From Bryobacteraceae bacterium (lineage in GTDB: Bacteria > Acidobacteriota > Terriglobia > Bryobacterales > Bryobacteraceae), in contig JAPWUP010000015.1 in NCBI GenBank assembly GCA_028275505.1, positions 1 to 40,989 on the forward strand: DNA of 40,989 bases. Direction: 5' to 3'. Of the stretch, positions 28,087 through 36,609 are shown piece after piece (position 1 is the stretch's first letter; every line of letters starts with the position of its first letter). The translations under genes were made by a program, and so were the position numbers. The notes beneath the pieces were generated by a model. The model saw only the letters and a list, made by a program, of their open reading frames with translations, was not told the DNA's origin and ran no database searches.

Positions 28087-29610
28087 TTACTTCGTCATTA
28101 TAGGCGGATCCCCTGCGCCGAGGGCTTCCCGCGCGGCTCGTTCCATGGCGGCGCGCGGCGCCGGCTCGCCCGTCCATATCTCGAACTGGCGGGCAGCCTG
28201 CTCGTTGAACATCTCCAGGCCGGAGATCACCTCTTTGCCCTGCTCGCGAGCCCGTCGCAACAGCACGGTGTCCACCGGATTGTAGACCATGTCGAAGACG
28301 ATGTCGGCAGGAATGCGATCAGGGAAGAAGCAGTCGTTGACATTGGGATACATCCCGAGCGGAGTGGCGTGGACGAGGATGTCGAAGTGACGATCGCCCA
28401 GTTGCTCGCGCAACACGGGCTCCGCGCCGCAAAGCCGCGCCAGGGCGCGCACGCGGTCCGGGCTGCGCCCCACGATGGAAAGCCTGGCGCCCGCATCCAC
28501 CAGGGTGAAGGCAGCCGCGCGGGCAGCGCCTCCATTGCCGACCAGCAGCACCGAGGCTCCGGCGAGGCGCGTCCGCCGTTCCAGCGGGACACGAACGCCC
28601 TCCACGTCGGTGTTGGCGCCCCGCCACCTTGCGGCCCTGCGCCACACCGTGTTCACCGCGCCGATCCTCCTGGCGAGCGGGTCCACCCAGTCCAGATACC
28701 GCAAGATTTTCTGCTTGTGCGGGATCGTTACGCTGAAGCCCGCCACAGGCAAGTCCGTGGCGAGCGTCATGAAGTCCCGGAGCTGTCCTGTAGGAACCTG
28801 AAATGGAAGGTAGACGGCGTCGAGGCGGCGCGTCTGGAAAGCGCGATTGTGGACCACCGGCGAGATGGAGTGACTCACCGGGTCCGCGATCACACCGTAA
28901 ATCTTCGTGCGGCGCGAGAGCTTCTCGATGCGATACAGGGATCGAAGCTGCCGGCCGCAAACCTGGCCTGGCGCCGTACCCTCCGCGCCCAGAGGCGCTG
29001 CGTAGGTATACCGGGCCCCAAAGGCGGGCCCGAGAACGCGCGAGGGCAGTCCGATCTGTCCCATCGCGAGAACGACGAGGGGCGTGCGCGAGTTTTCCCG
29101 GATCAGGGCCAGAACGCGGTAGTTATCGGAGGGCTTGCGCGCGGTGGTCGCGATCTTGTACAGATCGGCGGGAATGCGCATGAGCCGGCGCAGGATCGGC
29201 TCCAGCGCGGGCGTGCACTCGTAGTTGTGGTAGGAGAGGACCAGCTCCGCCTTGCCCCGAAAAGCAGCCAGCGCGTCCGGGCAAGCCTCGGCCGACTCGA
29301 TCTCGATGTCCACGGCGCGAGCACCGACCTCAACGGCGGCCATCAGCAGGCGCATTTGTTCTTCGAGGCTTCCGTTGAAGTACCCGCGATTCTGACGCCG
29401 CCGACACGTGGCGAGGATGAGGCAATCCGGATAATCACCCCGCAAACGCCGGATCACGGCAAGTCCCTGAGCGGGATCGGCCAGATAATCCAGCCGCAGT
29501 TCGAGGAAGCTCTCGCCGTGCTCGACTTCACGCCGCGCGTGTTCGAGCAATTTCTCGGGATCGCTGAAGCCCAAGGCAACGGCCACGCGCGGCAAGGACC
29601 GGGAAGGCAT
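28087..29610 (-). CDS. Bifunctional 3-dehydroquinate dehydratase/shikimate dehydrogenase
   Basis: This 507-residue fusion carries out two consecutive shikimate-pathway steps. Residues 1-230 are type I dehydroquinase: ELRLDYL, the active-site histidine in LSYHNYE and the Schiff-base lysine in LYKIATTARKPSDN. The rest is shikimate dehydrogenase: GVIADPVSHSISPVVHN for substrate, the catalytic lysine in SVTIPHK, GAVNTV, NTDVEG and the NADP loop GNGGAARA. The same AroD-AroE order occurs in plants and in some bacteria such as planctomycetes. The ATG at 29610 starts at PSRSLPRVAVALG and avoids overlap with cpoB; no clear ribosome site precedes it. It lies downstream of the tol-pal genes in one leftward run. 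Confidence 0.93.
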   Translation of the reverse strand: MPSRSLPRVAVALGFSDPEKLLEHARREVEHGESFLELRLDYLADPAQGLAVIRRLRGDYPDCLILATCRRRQNRGYFNGSLEEQMRLLMAAVEVGARAVDIEIESAEACPDALAAFRGKAELVLSYHNYECTPALEPILRRLMRIPADLYKIATTARKPSDNYRVLALIRENSRTPLVVLAMGQIGLPSRVLGPAFGARYTYAAPLGAEGTAPGQVCGRQLRSLYRIEKLSRRTKIYGVIADPVSHSISPVVHNRAFQTRRLDAVYLPFQVPTGQLRDFMTLATDLPVAGFSVTIPHKQKILRYLDWVDPLARRIGAVNTVWRRAARWRGANTDVEGVRVPLERRTRLAGASVLLVGNGGAARAAAFTLVDAGARLSIVGRSPDRVRALARLCGAEPVLREQLGDRHFDILVHATPLGMYPNVNDCFFPDRIPADIVFDMVYNPVDTVLLRRAREQGKEVISGLEMFNEQAARQFEIWTGEPAPRAAMERAAREALGAGDPPIMTK

Positions 29611-29678
29611 GGGAGAAACGAGTTTTACGATAGCACGAGCGGATGCGGACGGGGAAGCGCTGCCCGCCGGGAGCGCTG

Positions 29679-30551
29679 CTACTTCTTCTTGCGGGGTGCG
29701 GTAACCGGTAGCCCCAGCTCCTTGAGGCGAGACCTGGCTTTGGCTGCCGTTTCCGAAGTAGGCCACCGCGCGATGATGGCGCGGAATTCCTCAGCCGCCT
29801 TGGTGCGCTCACCCATTTTCAGCAGCGTCTGACCCTTCATGTACATGGCGTCGCGCGTCTTGACGTTTTCCGGGTATTTCTCCAACACCAGGTCGAAGGC
29901 GCGCAGCGCCGAGTCCAGCTCGCCGCGGTTGTAATAGATCTCGCCGATGTAATACTGCGCGTGGGGAGCGGTTTCCGTCTGGCCGAAGTATTTGAGATAG
30001 TCCGTGAACTCCTGCAAGGCGAGGTCGTAATTGCCCGCATTCATATCCCGCAGGGCGCTGGCGTAAAGCGATTCGGCGCTGACGCCCGGAGGCGGCCCCG
30101 CGGTTGCCCCCAGCGATGGAGGAGCGGGCGGCGCCTGCAACACTTTGATCGTATTGCCGAGATCCACGATGCGTTGCTCGAGCTTGCCCATGCGGGCGCT
30201 GAGTTCCGCCATCGTTTCACGCAGCGCCTGGAACTCGGTGGCCATCTGATCCACCTTGCTGGAAGCGGTGGCAATGGGCTGGACGAGGCTCTTTTCCTGC
30301 TCGCGCATGCGCTCGCGCACATTGTTGTCGAGCACGGCGACCGTGGTGTTCATTTTGTTGACGCTGTCCAGAGCCTGCTGGACCAGGACGCGAAGCGCGG
30401 CCAGATTCTCGTCCAGCGAGCGCTGCATCTGGCGGACCTGATCGCCGAGCAGCGCCACGTCGCGTTGCAGCTCACGGATCTCACGGCTCTGACACCAGCC
30501 AAGGGCCGGCGTCAGCAGGATCAGGCCAGACAACACCCACCTGCCGTTCAT
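29679..30551 (-). CDS. cpoB: Cell division coordinator CpoB (YbgF), Tol-Pal associated
   Basis: This 290-residue periplasmic protein has a signal peptide (LSGLILLTPALGWCQ), a long coiled coil from about residue 22 to 135 (LQRDVALLGDQVRQMQ and on), a proline-rich hinge and three TPR repeats at the C-terminus, for example YNRGELDSALRAFDLVLEKY and MGERTKAAEEFRAIIARWP. This is the domain order of CpoB, which links peptidoglycan synthesis with Tol-Pal driven outer-membrane constriction. It lies 106 bp after pal, the usual place. The spacer contains the short palindrome AGCCGCA-T-TGCGGCT at 30622-30636 and an AAGGGAG ribosome site. Confidence 0.88.
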   Translation of the reverse strand: MNGRWVLSGLILLTPALGWCQSREIRELQRDVALLGDQVRQMQRSLDENLAALRVLVQQALDSVNKMNTTVAVLDNNVRERMREQEKSLVQPIATASSKVDQMATEFQALRETMAELSARMGKLEQRIVDLGNTIKVLQAPPAPPSLGATAGPPPGVSAESLYASALRDMNAGNYDLALQEFTDYLKYFGQTETAPHAQYYIGEIYYNRGELDSALRAFDLVLEKYPENVKTRDAMYMKGQTLLKMGERTKAAEEFRAIIARWPTSETAAKARSRLKELGLPVTAPRKKK

Positions 30552-30657
30552 CGTCGTTCACGCTCCCTTGCGGCCGCGGGCGATGAGCCCGCTGCACTGC
30601 CTGTACAAAGCTCGGGGCGGGAGCCGCATTGCGGCTGCGGCCCCCGCCGTCAATTGG

Positions 30658-31434
30658 TCAGCTACCCGGTACGAAGTGCACGCGCCGATTCTTCTGCCAG
30701 CACTCCTCGTTGGATTCGGTGCACTGCGGGCGCTCTTTGCCGTAGCTGATCGTCTTGAGCTTGTCCGCAGGCACGCCCAACTGCACGAGGAACTCCTTGG
30801 CCGCGGTGGCGCGACGATCGCCCAGGCCCATGTTGTACTCCGCCGACCCGCGCTCATCGCAATGGCCTTCGATGACCACGGTGGCGTCGGGGAACTCCTG
30901 GAAGATCCGCTTCAACGCGTCGGCATTCCTCGTGAGCGTTGCGCGCGCGTCCTCGCGAATGTCGCTCTTGTCGAAGTCAAAGTAGGCATCCTGCACTTCG
31001 CTGGCCAGCACCTCCCCGAGCGACTTCTTGGGAGGCGGCGGTGGCGGCGGCGGTGGCGGCGGCACGGTCACCGTAACCGTAGCGCTCGAGGTCGCTGTGC
31101 CGCCCGGCCCCTTCGCGGTCAGCGTATAAGTGGTGGTGTTGCTGGGGAACACCTGGCGCGTGCCGGACGTGCCCACGGGGCCGATTCCCGGCTCGATGGA
31201 GACATCGGTGGCGTCGCTGACCATCCACCGCAGCGTGGAAGACTGGCCACGCTGGATCGTGCTGGGTTCAGCCACGAACTGCTGGATCGTCGGCGCCTTC
31301 GGCGGCGGCGGCGCCGGCTGCTCAGGCGGCGGTGGCGGAGGAGGTGGTGGTGGCGGCGCCTTCTTCTTGCAGCCGGCCACGAACAACACCAACGACAGAC
31401 TCAGCAAAGCGGTGGTAATACTTCGGGTATTCAT
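30658..31434 (-). CDS. pal: Peptidoglycan-associated lipoprotein Pal with polyproline tracts and an inserted Ig-like domain
   Basis: This 258-residue outer-membrane lipoprotein has a lipobox (LFVAGC, Cys22) and a C-terminal OmpA-like domain that binds peptidoglycan: YFDFDKSDIRED, VVIEGHCDERGSAEYNMGLGDRRA (quoted in part) and the final NRRVHF. It is longer than the usual 150-190 residues. Between lipobox and OmpA domain lie a run of 11 prolines, a beta-rich Ig-like module of about 80 residues (IQQFVAEPSTIQRGQSSTLR to ATVTVTV) and a second run of 11 prolines. The tracts would stall ribosomes without EF-P and should act as stiff spacers. It sits between tolB and cpoB. Confidence 0.93.
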   Translation of the reverse strand: MNTRSITTALLSLSLVLFVAGCKKKAPPPPPPPPPPPEQPAPPPPKAPTIQQFVAEPSTIQRGQSSTLRWMVSDATDVSIEPGIGPVGTSGTRQVFPSNTTTYTLTAKGPGGTATSSATVTVTVPPPPPPPPPPPKKSLGEVLASEVQDAYFDFDKSDIREDARATLTRNADALKRIFQEFPDATVVIEGHCDERGSAEYNMGLGDRRATAAKEFLVQLGVPADKLKTISYGKERPQCTESNEECWQKNRRVHFVPGS

Positions 31435-31477
31435 CCTGAACTTCGCCTCCCTTGCGCAAGAGTTGGCACTTCCCTAA

Positions 31478-32839
31478 TCAGTTTACTCCCTTGGCCCACA
31501 CCGGCATGGTATTGCGGCCTTGGGTTGTGAGTTGACGAACCTGGGTCCCGTCGGCCAGCATGGTGTAAATTTGCGGCGAGCCGCTGCGCGTCGAAGCGAA
31601 CGCGATATGCCGGCCGTCGGGGGCCCAACTAGGATTCTCGTTCCGTCCGGCGCCGTGGGTCAACTGATCGAAGCGGCCTGTGGCCACATCCATGATGAAG
31701 ATGTTGAAATTGCCGGGCGCATAGCCACGTGTCCAGGCGAAGGCGATGTGCTGGCCGTCGGGGTGCCAGCTCGGGTTCGACGCGTAACCTTCGCCATCGG
31801 TCAACCGGCGCACGTCGCCTCCCTCTAGATTCATGCGGTAGATCTGCTGAGGACCGCCACGCCCGGAAACGAAAACGATCTCCGCCCCGGTTTTAGGATT
31901 GACTTTCGGTTCCACCTCGATGGCGCGCACATAGGAGAGGCGCCGCAGTCCGCTGCCATCCAGATTCGCGATGTGGATTTGCGGCCAGCCATCCACCGAG
32001 GCGGAAAACACAATGCGCTGGCCGTCCGGCGTGAACGAAGGCGTACCCACCATGGACGAGACCGGGTTGTAAAAGGGTAACTGCCGCCCGGTTTCCAGCG
32101 AGTGCAGAAGGATGCGCGGATTGCCTTTGGCGTAAGTGGTGAAAGCCAGGATTCTGCCATCGGGGGAAACCGCAGGCATGGTGGAAACGGAATTGTAGTG
32201 GGTAATCTGCTTCTGGTTGGAACCGTCCGGGTCCATCACCCAGATTTCCTTCACGCCCGGTTTGCGCTCGGAAACGAAGTAGATCTTGGTTCCCGCCAGA
32301 CTCACGCCGCCGAACTGCCGGAGTATGTCGGCTGCGAATTCATGGGCGACCTGGCGGGCTCCCTGTTCGTCCAGGGAACCCAGGTAGGTCTTGCCGAACA
32401 CCTGGGCAGACGCCGGCTCGGGCTGGGAGGTATTGTAGAGCCAGCCGAAAAATACAAAGCGGTCCGCCTGGACGCCGGCGTAGCCGAACGCCAGGTAGTT
32501 CGCGTTGACAGGGGGATCGGCCCAGTCGCGCAGCCAAAGGCCGCGCGAAGCCGGATCCGGCTTGCCAGGAACGGGTCGGCGCAAGTCTTCGGGCCTTTGC
32601 GGGAACAGGAGCGGATAGAGACTCTTGGGCGCCATGTCGAACAGGCCCGAGCTCTCCAGATCCGCCCACAGGGTGCGGTTGAACACGTCCATCAGGCCTT
32701 GCGCCTCGCCTGAGCCGCGCAGTTCGGGCACAGCGATCCGCGTACGGTCCCCTTTGGTGATCTTGATGATCACATCCTGAGCGCTGGCCAGCCACCAGAC
32801 GGCCAGGCATGCGGACAAAACCAGCAGCGTTTTCTTCAT
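31478..32839 (-). CDS. tolB: Tol-Pal system protein TolB
   Basis: This 453-residue periplasmic protein has a signal peptide ending LASAQ, an N-terminal domain (residues 20-190, with DLESSGLFDMAPK) and a six-bladed beta propeller with repeated WD40-like PD40 motifs such as PAVSPDGRILAFTT, PSFTPDGQRIVFSA, PSWHPDGQHIAFAW and PSWAPDGRHIAFAS. TolB hands over between Pal and TolA during energised outer-membrane constriction. Spacing is 13 bp to the TolA-like gene before it and 43 bp to pal after it. Confidence 0.95.
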   Translation of the reverse strand: MKKTLLVLSACLAVWWLASAQDVIIKITKGDRTRIAVPELRGSGEAQGLMDVFNRTLWADLESSGLFDMAPKSLYPLLFPQRPEDLRRPVPGKPDPASRGLWLRDWADPPVNANYLAFGYAGVQADRFVFFGWLYNTSQPEPASAQVFGKTYLGSLDEQGARQVAHEFAADILRQFGGVSLAGTKIYFVSERKPGVKEIWVMDPDGSNQKQITHYNSVSTMPAVSPDGRILAFTTYAKGNPRILLHSLETGRQLPFYNPVSSMVGTPSFTPDGQRIVFSASVDGWPQIHIANLDGSGLRRLSYVRAIEVEPKVNPKTGAEIVFVSGRGGPQQIYRMNLEGGDVRRLTDGEGYASNPSWHPDGQHIAFAWTRGYAPGNFNIFIMDVATGRFDQLTHGAGRNENPSWAPDGRHIAFASTRSGSPQIYTMLADGTQVRQLTTQGRNTMPVWAKGVN

Positions 32840-32852
32840 CGCCGAATGCTAA

Positions 32853-33641
32853 TCATCGCTTGAGCTGGAACCAAATTTCGACGCGGGCCTCGTCTCGCTC
32901 ATAACCCGCAGGCAGCGGGGGGAAGGGACTGGCCAGATAAATGGCGCGCTGCGCCGAATAATCCAGCGCGCGGATGCCGCTGCTTTGCACGATCGTAACG
33001 TTGCGCACCTGCCCGTTACGCAGAATATCAAAAGTGATGATGACGGGGGGAGCGGTTGTGATCCGCGGATCCACCTCGGAAGTATCCCACTTCTGCGCCA
33101 CGCGGGTCTCGATCAAATCTCGATACCAGCCGTAGCGCTGCCCGAATGCGCTGCCGGGTCCCATCCCCACGCCCCCGGCCCCGCTCTGGGCCCCGAACAA
33201 GGGAGAACTCAGGGCCTGGCCGGACTGGCTGTAAAGTTGGTGCGGCCGATCCTCGACCCAGGGACGCTCGATAGGCCGCCGCCGGGCTACCTCTGGCCGG
33301 GACTTCTCGGTCTTGCGAGCGGGGATTTCAATCGCGTCCTTGGGAGGCGCCTTCGCTTTCTGCGGCAGAGGCTTGGGCGGGGCCGGCACGCGCGACTGGG
33401 TATCCTCCGCGACAGGATTCACGCGTCCGGAGCGCGCGGGCAACGGGATCTGGCGGACCGGTGTCACCGCCACGGATCCGCCCCCCAGCGCGTGCGGCGT
33501 ACCCCATAATACGCGTCCACGCTCGCCCAGCGTCTGGGAGACGAACAAGGTGGCGAACACGGCCGCATGCGCAGCCAGTGACACCATCAGCCATCCACGC
33601 AGCGGCTCGCGCTGTTCGAACCAGTCTGTGCGTGGGCTCAT
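32853..33641 (-). CDS. TolA/TonB-type energy-transducing protein of the tol operon
   Basis: This 262-residue protein has a single N-terminal membrane helix (GWLMVSLAAHAAVFATLFVS, residues 16-35, with the histidine common in TonB anchors). It continues with a proline- and lysine-rich periplasmic stalk (about 75-130), a glycine-rich segment and a TonB-type C-terminal domain ending SPFPPLPAGYERDEARVEIWF. By position between tolR and tolB it does the job of TolA, carrying force from TolQ-TolR to TolB and Pal. The C-terminal domain looks more like TonB than like E. coli TolA, so no gene symbol is given. Confidence 0.85.
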   Translation of the reverse strand: MSPRTDWFEQREPLRGWLMVSLAAHAAVFATLFVSQTLGERGRVLWGTPHALGGGSVAVTPVRQIPLPARSGRVNPVAEDTQSRVPAPPKPLPQKAKAPPKDAIEIPARKTEKSRPEVARRRPIERPWVEDRPHQLYSQSGQALSSPLFGAQSGAGGVGMGPGSAFGQRYGWYRDLIETRVAQKWDTSEVDPRITTAPPVIITFDILRNGQVRNVTIVQSSGIRALDYSAQRAIYLASPFPPLPAGYERDEARVEIWFQLKR

Positions 33642-33669
33642 CGGGACGACGTTACTACCCCCGCGGATC

Positions 33670-34119
33670 TCACCGTGATCTTGGACGCTCCGCTTCGTCC
33701 ACCGGTTGCGTGACCATGTTCACGGCCAGTTTGGCCTCGCCCAGTTCACTTACTACCTGGGCGATCACGTCCCAGATCGTGTCTTTGTCGGCGCGCACGT
33801 AAACCTCCTGCGCGCCCGGAAAGCGCTTGCGGATTTCCTGAGGCAGCAGGTTGATGTTGATGGGTTGCTCGTTCAGGTATAGCTCGCCGTTTTTGGTGAT
33901 GGTGACCACCGGAAGTTCCTTGGCGCTGTCCTTGGTTTGGCGCACGCGGGGCACATCCACTTCCAGCCCGAATTCCATCACATGGGCGGTGATCATGAAG
34001 ATGACCAGCAGCACCAGCATGATGTCCACCAGCGGGACCACGTTGATGTCGGACATGCTAGAAAGCCGGCGCACGCGCGAGCGCGAACCCCACGAGCCGC
34101 CGTTGGTCGAGAAGGCCAT
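33670..34119 (-). CDS. tolR: TolR/ExbD family proton-channel component
   Basis: This 149-residue inner-membrane protein has one membrane helix preceded by DINVVPLVDIMLVLLVIFMI, where the aspartate in LVDIMLVLL is the proton-carrying residue of the family. The periplasmic domain ends in the usual VYVRADKDTIWDVIAQVV segment. With TolQ it forms the proton-driven motor. It starts 3 bp after the tolQ stop. Confidence 0.92.
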   Translation of the reverse strand: MAFSTNGGSWGSRSRVRRLSSMSDINVVPLVDIMLVLLVIFMITAHVMEFGLEVDVPRVRQTKDSAKELPVVTITKNGELYLNEQPININLLPQEIRKRFPGAQEVYVRADKDTIWDVIAQVVSELGEAKLAVNMVTQPVDEAERPRSR

Positions 34120-34122
34120 GGC

Positions 34123-34809
34123 TCAGCCCTCGAAAGTGCGATCGGCTACGTTCATGAACTCGAGCGCAAAGTCTTCCATGCGGGCGCCCAGCTCGCGAAT
34201 GACGTGGCCGAAGTAGTTGTAAAAAATGGCGGCAGGAATGGCGGCGGCGAGCCCCATGGCGGTGGTGACGAGCGCTTCGGCAATACCCGGCGCAACCGCG
34301 CGCAGACTGGCGCTGCCCGCCATGGCCAGACCCTGAAAGGCGTCAATGATACCCCACACCGTGCCGAACAAGCCGATGAAGGGAGTCACCGAAGCGGTGG
34401 TCGCCAGCCAGTTCATGCTGCGTTCCAGCCGCGTCAGTTCTTCGGAAATGCCCAACTGCAAGGCGCGCTCCAGCGCCTCTTTGTTGATGAGGGCGCCTCG
34501 TGCCTTCACCTGGCGCGCAAGCTCTTCGTAGCCGAACTCGAAGACCGCGGCCAGCGGGCAGGGCCGGAACTGTTCCGTGGCCAGCGCTACCTGTTCGAGG
34601 CCGTTGGCCTTGCGAAAAGCGCGCAGGAACCGCTGGTTGGACAGGCGCACGCGACGGAATTGGGACCACTTCTGAAAGATGATGGCCCAACTGAAAACCG
34701 AAAACAGCAGCAGAATGACGAGAACCGCCAGCGGTAGCGGCTGCGCGCGACGGATCAACGTCCAGATATTCACCTGGAGCCAGAAAGCGAGTGCGGCCGG
34801 CGGATTCAA
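34123..34809 (-). CDS. tolQ: TolQ/ExbB/MotA family proton-channel component
   Basis: This 228-residue inner-membrane protein has three helices: residues 20-40 (PLPLAVLVILLLFSVFSWAI) and two in the conserved C-terminal part (ATTASVTPFIGLFGTVWGII; APGIAEALVTTAMGLAAAIP). The start is the TTG at 34809 because AAAGGAG lies 5 nt upstream; the frame stays open to 34983 without family similarity and would run into recN. It is the first gene of the leftward tol-pal run. A -10-like TATCAT at 34840-34835 (minus strand) could serve as promoter. Confidence 0.92.
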   Translation of the reverse strand: MNPPAALAFWLQVNIWTLIRRAQPLPLAVLVILLLFSVFSWAIIFQKWSQFRRVRLSNQRFLRAFRKANGLEQVALATEQFRPCPLAAVFEFGYEELARQVKARGALINKEALERALQLGISEELTRLERSMNWLATTASVTPFIGLFGTVWGIIDAFQGLAMAGSASLRAVAPGIAEALVTTAMGLAAAIPAAIFYNYFGHVIRELGARMEDFALEFMNVADRTFEG

Positions 34810-34904
34810 CTCATCTCCTTTCTTTCCAACTTGTATGATAGCTGAGCGGCGCAGGATAGAACGGAGCGAATGATCCCGACCGCAACCGGGCGCCTGCGCT
34901 CTCG

Positions 34905-34910
34905 TATAAT
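34905..34910 (+). promoter_or_regulatory. Consensus -10 box 10 nt before recN
   Basis: A perfect TATAAT ends 10 bases before the recN ATG at 34921, with no ribosome-binding site between. If it is the -10 element, the recN mRNA would be leaderless or nearly so. No convincing -35 element or SOS-type operator was seen in the 110-bp spacer between tolQ and recN. Confidence 0.4.
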
Positions 34911-34920
34911 CTCCCTTCGG

Positions 34921-36603
34921 ATGCTGGTCGAGCTCGTGGTGGAGAATTACGCCGTCATCGAGCGGGCACGCGTTCGCTTTCACCCGGGCCTGAACCTGCT
35001 CACCGGCGAAACCGGCAGCGGCAAGTCGCTGGTGGTGGATGCTCTTGCCCTGCTGCTCGGTGCTCGCGCTTCACCGGACATGATCCGCACGGGCGCTCCG
35101 CGGGCGCGGGTCGCCGGGATCTTCGAATTGCCCGCCGATCCTGAGCTGGAGAGGATCCTCCGCGAGGCCGGCATCGAAGCCGAAGACGGCGAGTTGTTGC
35201 TCGAGCGCGAGATTCTGCCCGAAGGCAAATCCCGCGCCTTCGCGGCCAGCCGCCCGGTGACGGCCGCTTTGCTCCGTCAACTGGCCCCCTTCCTCGCCGA
35301 CATTCACGGCCAGCACGAGCAGCAGCGTCTTTTCCAACCCGAAGCGCAGCTCGAGCTGCTCGACGCCTTCGCCGGCTTGGGTGACGCCGTCAAGCGTCTG
35401 GGCGAACTTTACCGGCGCTGGCGCAGCGCCGTCGCCGAACTCGAGCAGTGGGAGAAATCGGAGCAGGAACGACTCCGGATGGCGGACCTGTGGTCCTTCC
35501 AATTGCGCGAAATCGAGGCAGCGGCGCCCAAACCCGGCGAGGACGAAACGCTCGAACAGGAGCGACGCGTGTTGCAGAACGTGGCCCGGCTTCAGGAGAA
35601 CGCGGGCGCTGCGTTCGAAGCTTTGTACGAAGCCCCGGAGTCGGCGCTGGCGCGCACCCGTCAGGCGCTGCGAAGGCTGGAAGAACTCGCGCGCATTGAT
35701 CGCTCGCTGGAGGCGGCGCGGGACGAGCTACGCCAGGCCGAAATCGCCATCGAAGAAGCGGCTTACGCGCTGCGTGATTATCTGTCCCGCCTGGAGGCCA
35801 ATCCCGCACGACTGGAAGAAGTCGAAGCCCGGCTGGCAGTGCTCGACCGGCTCAAGCGAAAGTACGGCAGCACGATCGAAGAGGTGCTGACCTACCGCGA
35901 TCAGCTCCGGCGGCAACTGGAGACGCTGGAAAACGCCGGCGAGCGCAAGGCCGCCCTGTTGCGCGAACGCGATCAGCTCGGCGCAGCATGCGAGTCCCTG
36001 GCGGGCGAGATCAGCGCGCAGCGCCAGGTCGCGGCACGCAAGCTGGCCCGCCGCGTGGAAAGCGAACTCTCTTCGCTGGCCATGCCCGGCGCAATTTTCC
36101 GGATTCAGATCCGCACCGGAGGCTGGACAGAGCGGGGCAAGGACATCGTGGAGTTCCTGGTCTCGGCCAATCCCGGCGAAGAACCGCGCCCGCTGGACAA
36201 AGTGGCCTCCGGCGGCGAGCTCTCCCGCATTGCACTCGCCTTGCGCACCGCGATGGGCAAGCCTGCAAGCGCGGGTAGCGCCGGACCTGCGCGGACTCTG
36301 GTCTTCGATGAAGTGGATGCGGGGATTGGCGGACGGGTCGCCGAAACCGTGGGCAGGCGCCTGAAACAGATCGCCACCCAGTACCAGGTGCTTTGCGTGA
36401 CGCACTTGCCGCAAATCGCGAGCTTTGCCGACCATCACTTCTTCGTCGAGAAGAAGGAGTCGGGCGGACGCGTGACTGCCTCCGTGCGGGAACTCGACCC
36501 GAGCGAACGAACCCGCGAAATCGGTCGGATGCTCAGCGGCGAGAAAGTGACGCCCGAGGCCCTGCGTCACGCCGAGCAAATGCTGAAACTGGCCCGAGGC
36601 TGA
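34921..36603 (+). CDS. recN: DNA repair protein RecN
   Basis: RecN is an SMC-like ATPase that gathers DNA at double-strand breaks. The 560-residue protein has Walker A LLTGETGSGKSLVVDAL, a central coiled coil (about residues 150-370, rich in Glu, Arg and Leu), the ABC signature VASGGELSRIALAL, Walker B TLVFDEVDAGIGG and the switch histidine in CVTHLPQIA. The ATG at 34921 is preferred because LVELVVENYAVIERA is the standard start; the frame is open for 17 more codons upstream. It is divergent from tolQ, and its stop is only 6 bp from the convergent anti-sigma gene. Confidence 0.96.
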   Translation: MLVELVVENYAVIERARVRFHPGLNLLTGETGSGKSLVVDALALLLGARASPDMIRTGAPRARVAGIFELPADPELERILREAGIEAEDGELLLEREILPEGKSRAFAASRPVTAALLRQLAPFLADIHGQHEQQRLFQPEAQLELLDAFAGLGDAVKRLGELYRRWRSAVAELEQWEKSEQERLRMADLWSFQLREIEAAAPKPGEDETLEQERRVLQNVARLQENAGAAFEALYEAPESALARTRQALRRLEELARIDRSLEAARDELRQAEIAIEEAAYALRDYLSRLEANPARLEEVEARLAVLDRLKRKYGSTIEEVLTYRDQLRRQLETLENAGERKAALLRERDQLGAACESLAGEISAQRQVAARKLARRVESELSSLAMPGAIFRIQIRTGGWTERGKDIVEFLVSANPGEEPRPLDKVASGGELSRIALALRTAMGKPASAGSAGPARTLVFDEVDAGIGGRVAETVGRRLKQIATQYQVLCVTHLPQIASFADHHFFVEKKESGGRVTASVRELDPSERTREIGRMLSGEKVTPEALRHAEQMLKLARG

Positions 36604-36609
36604 GCGGGT

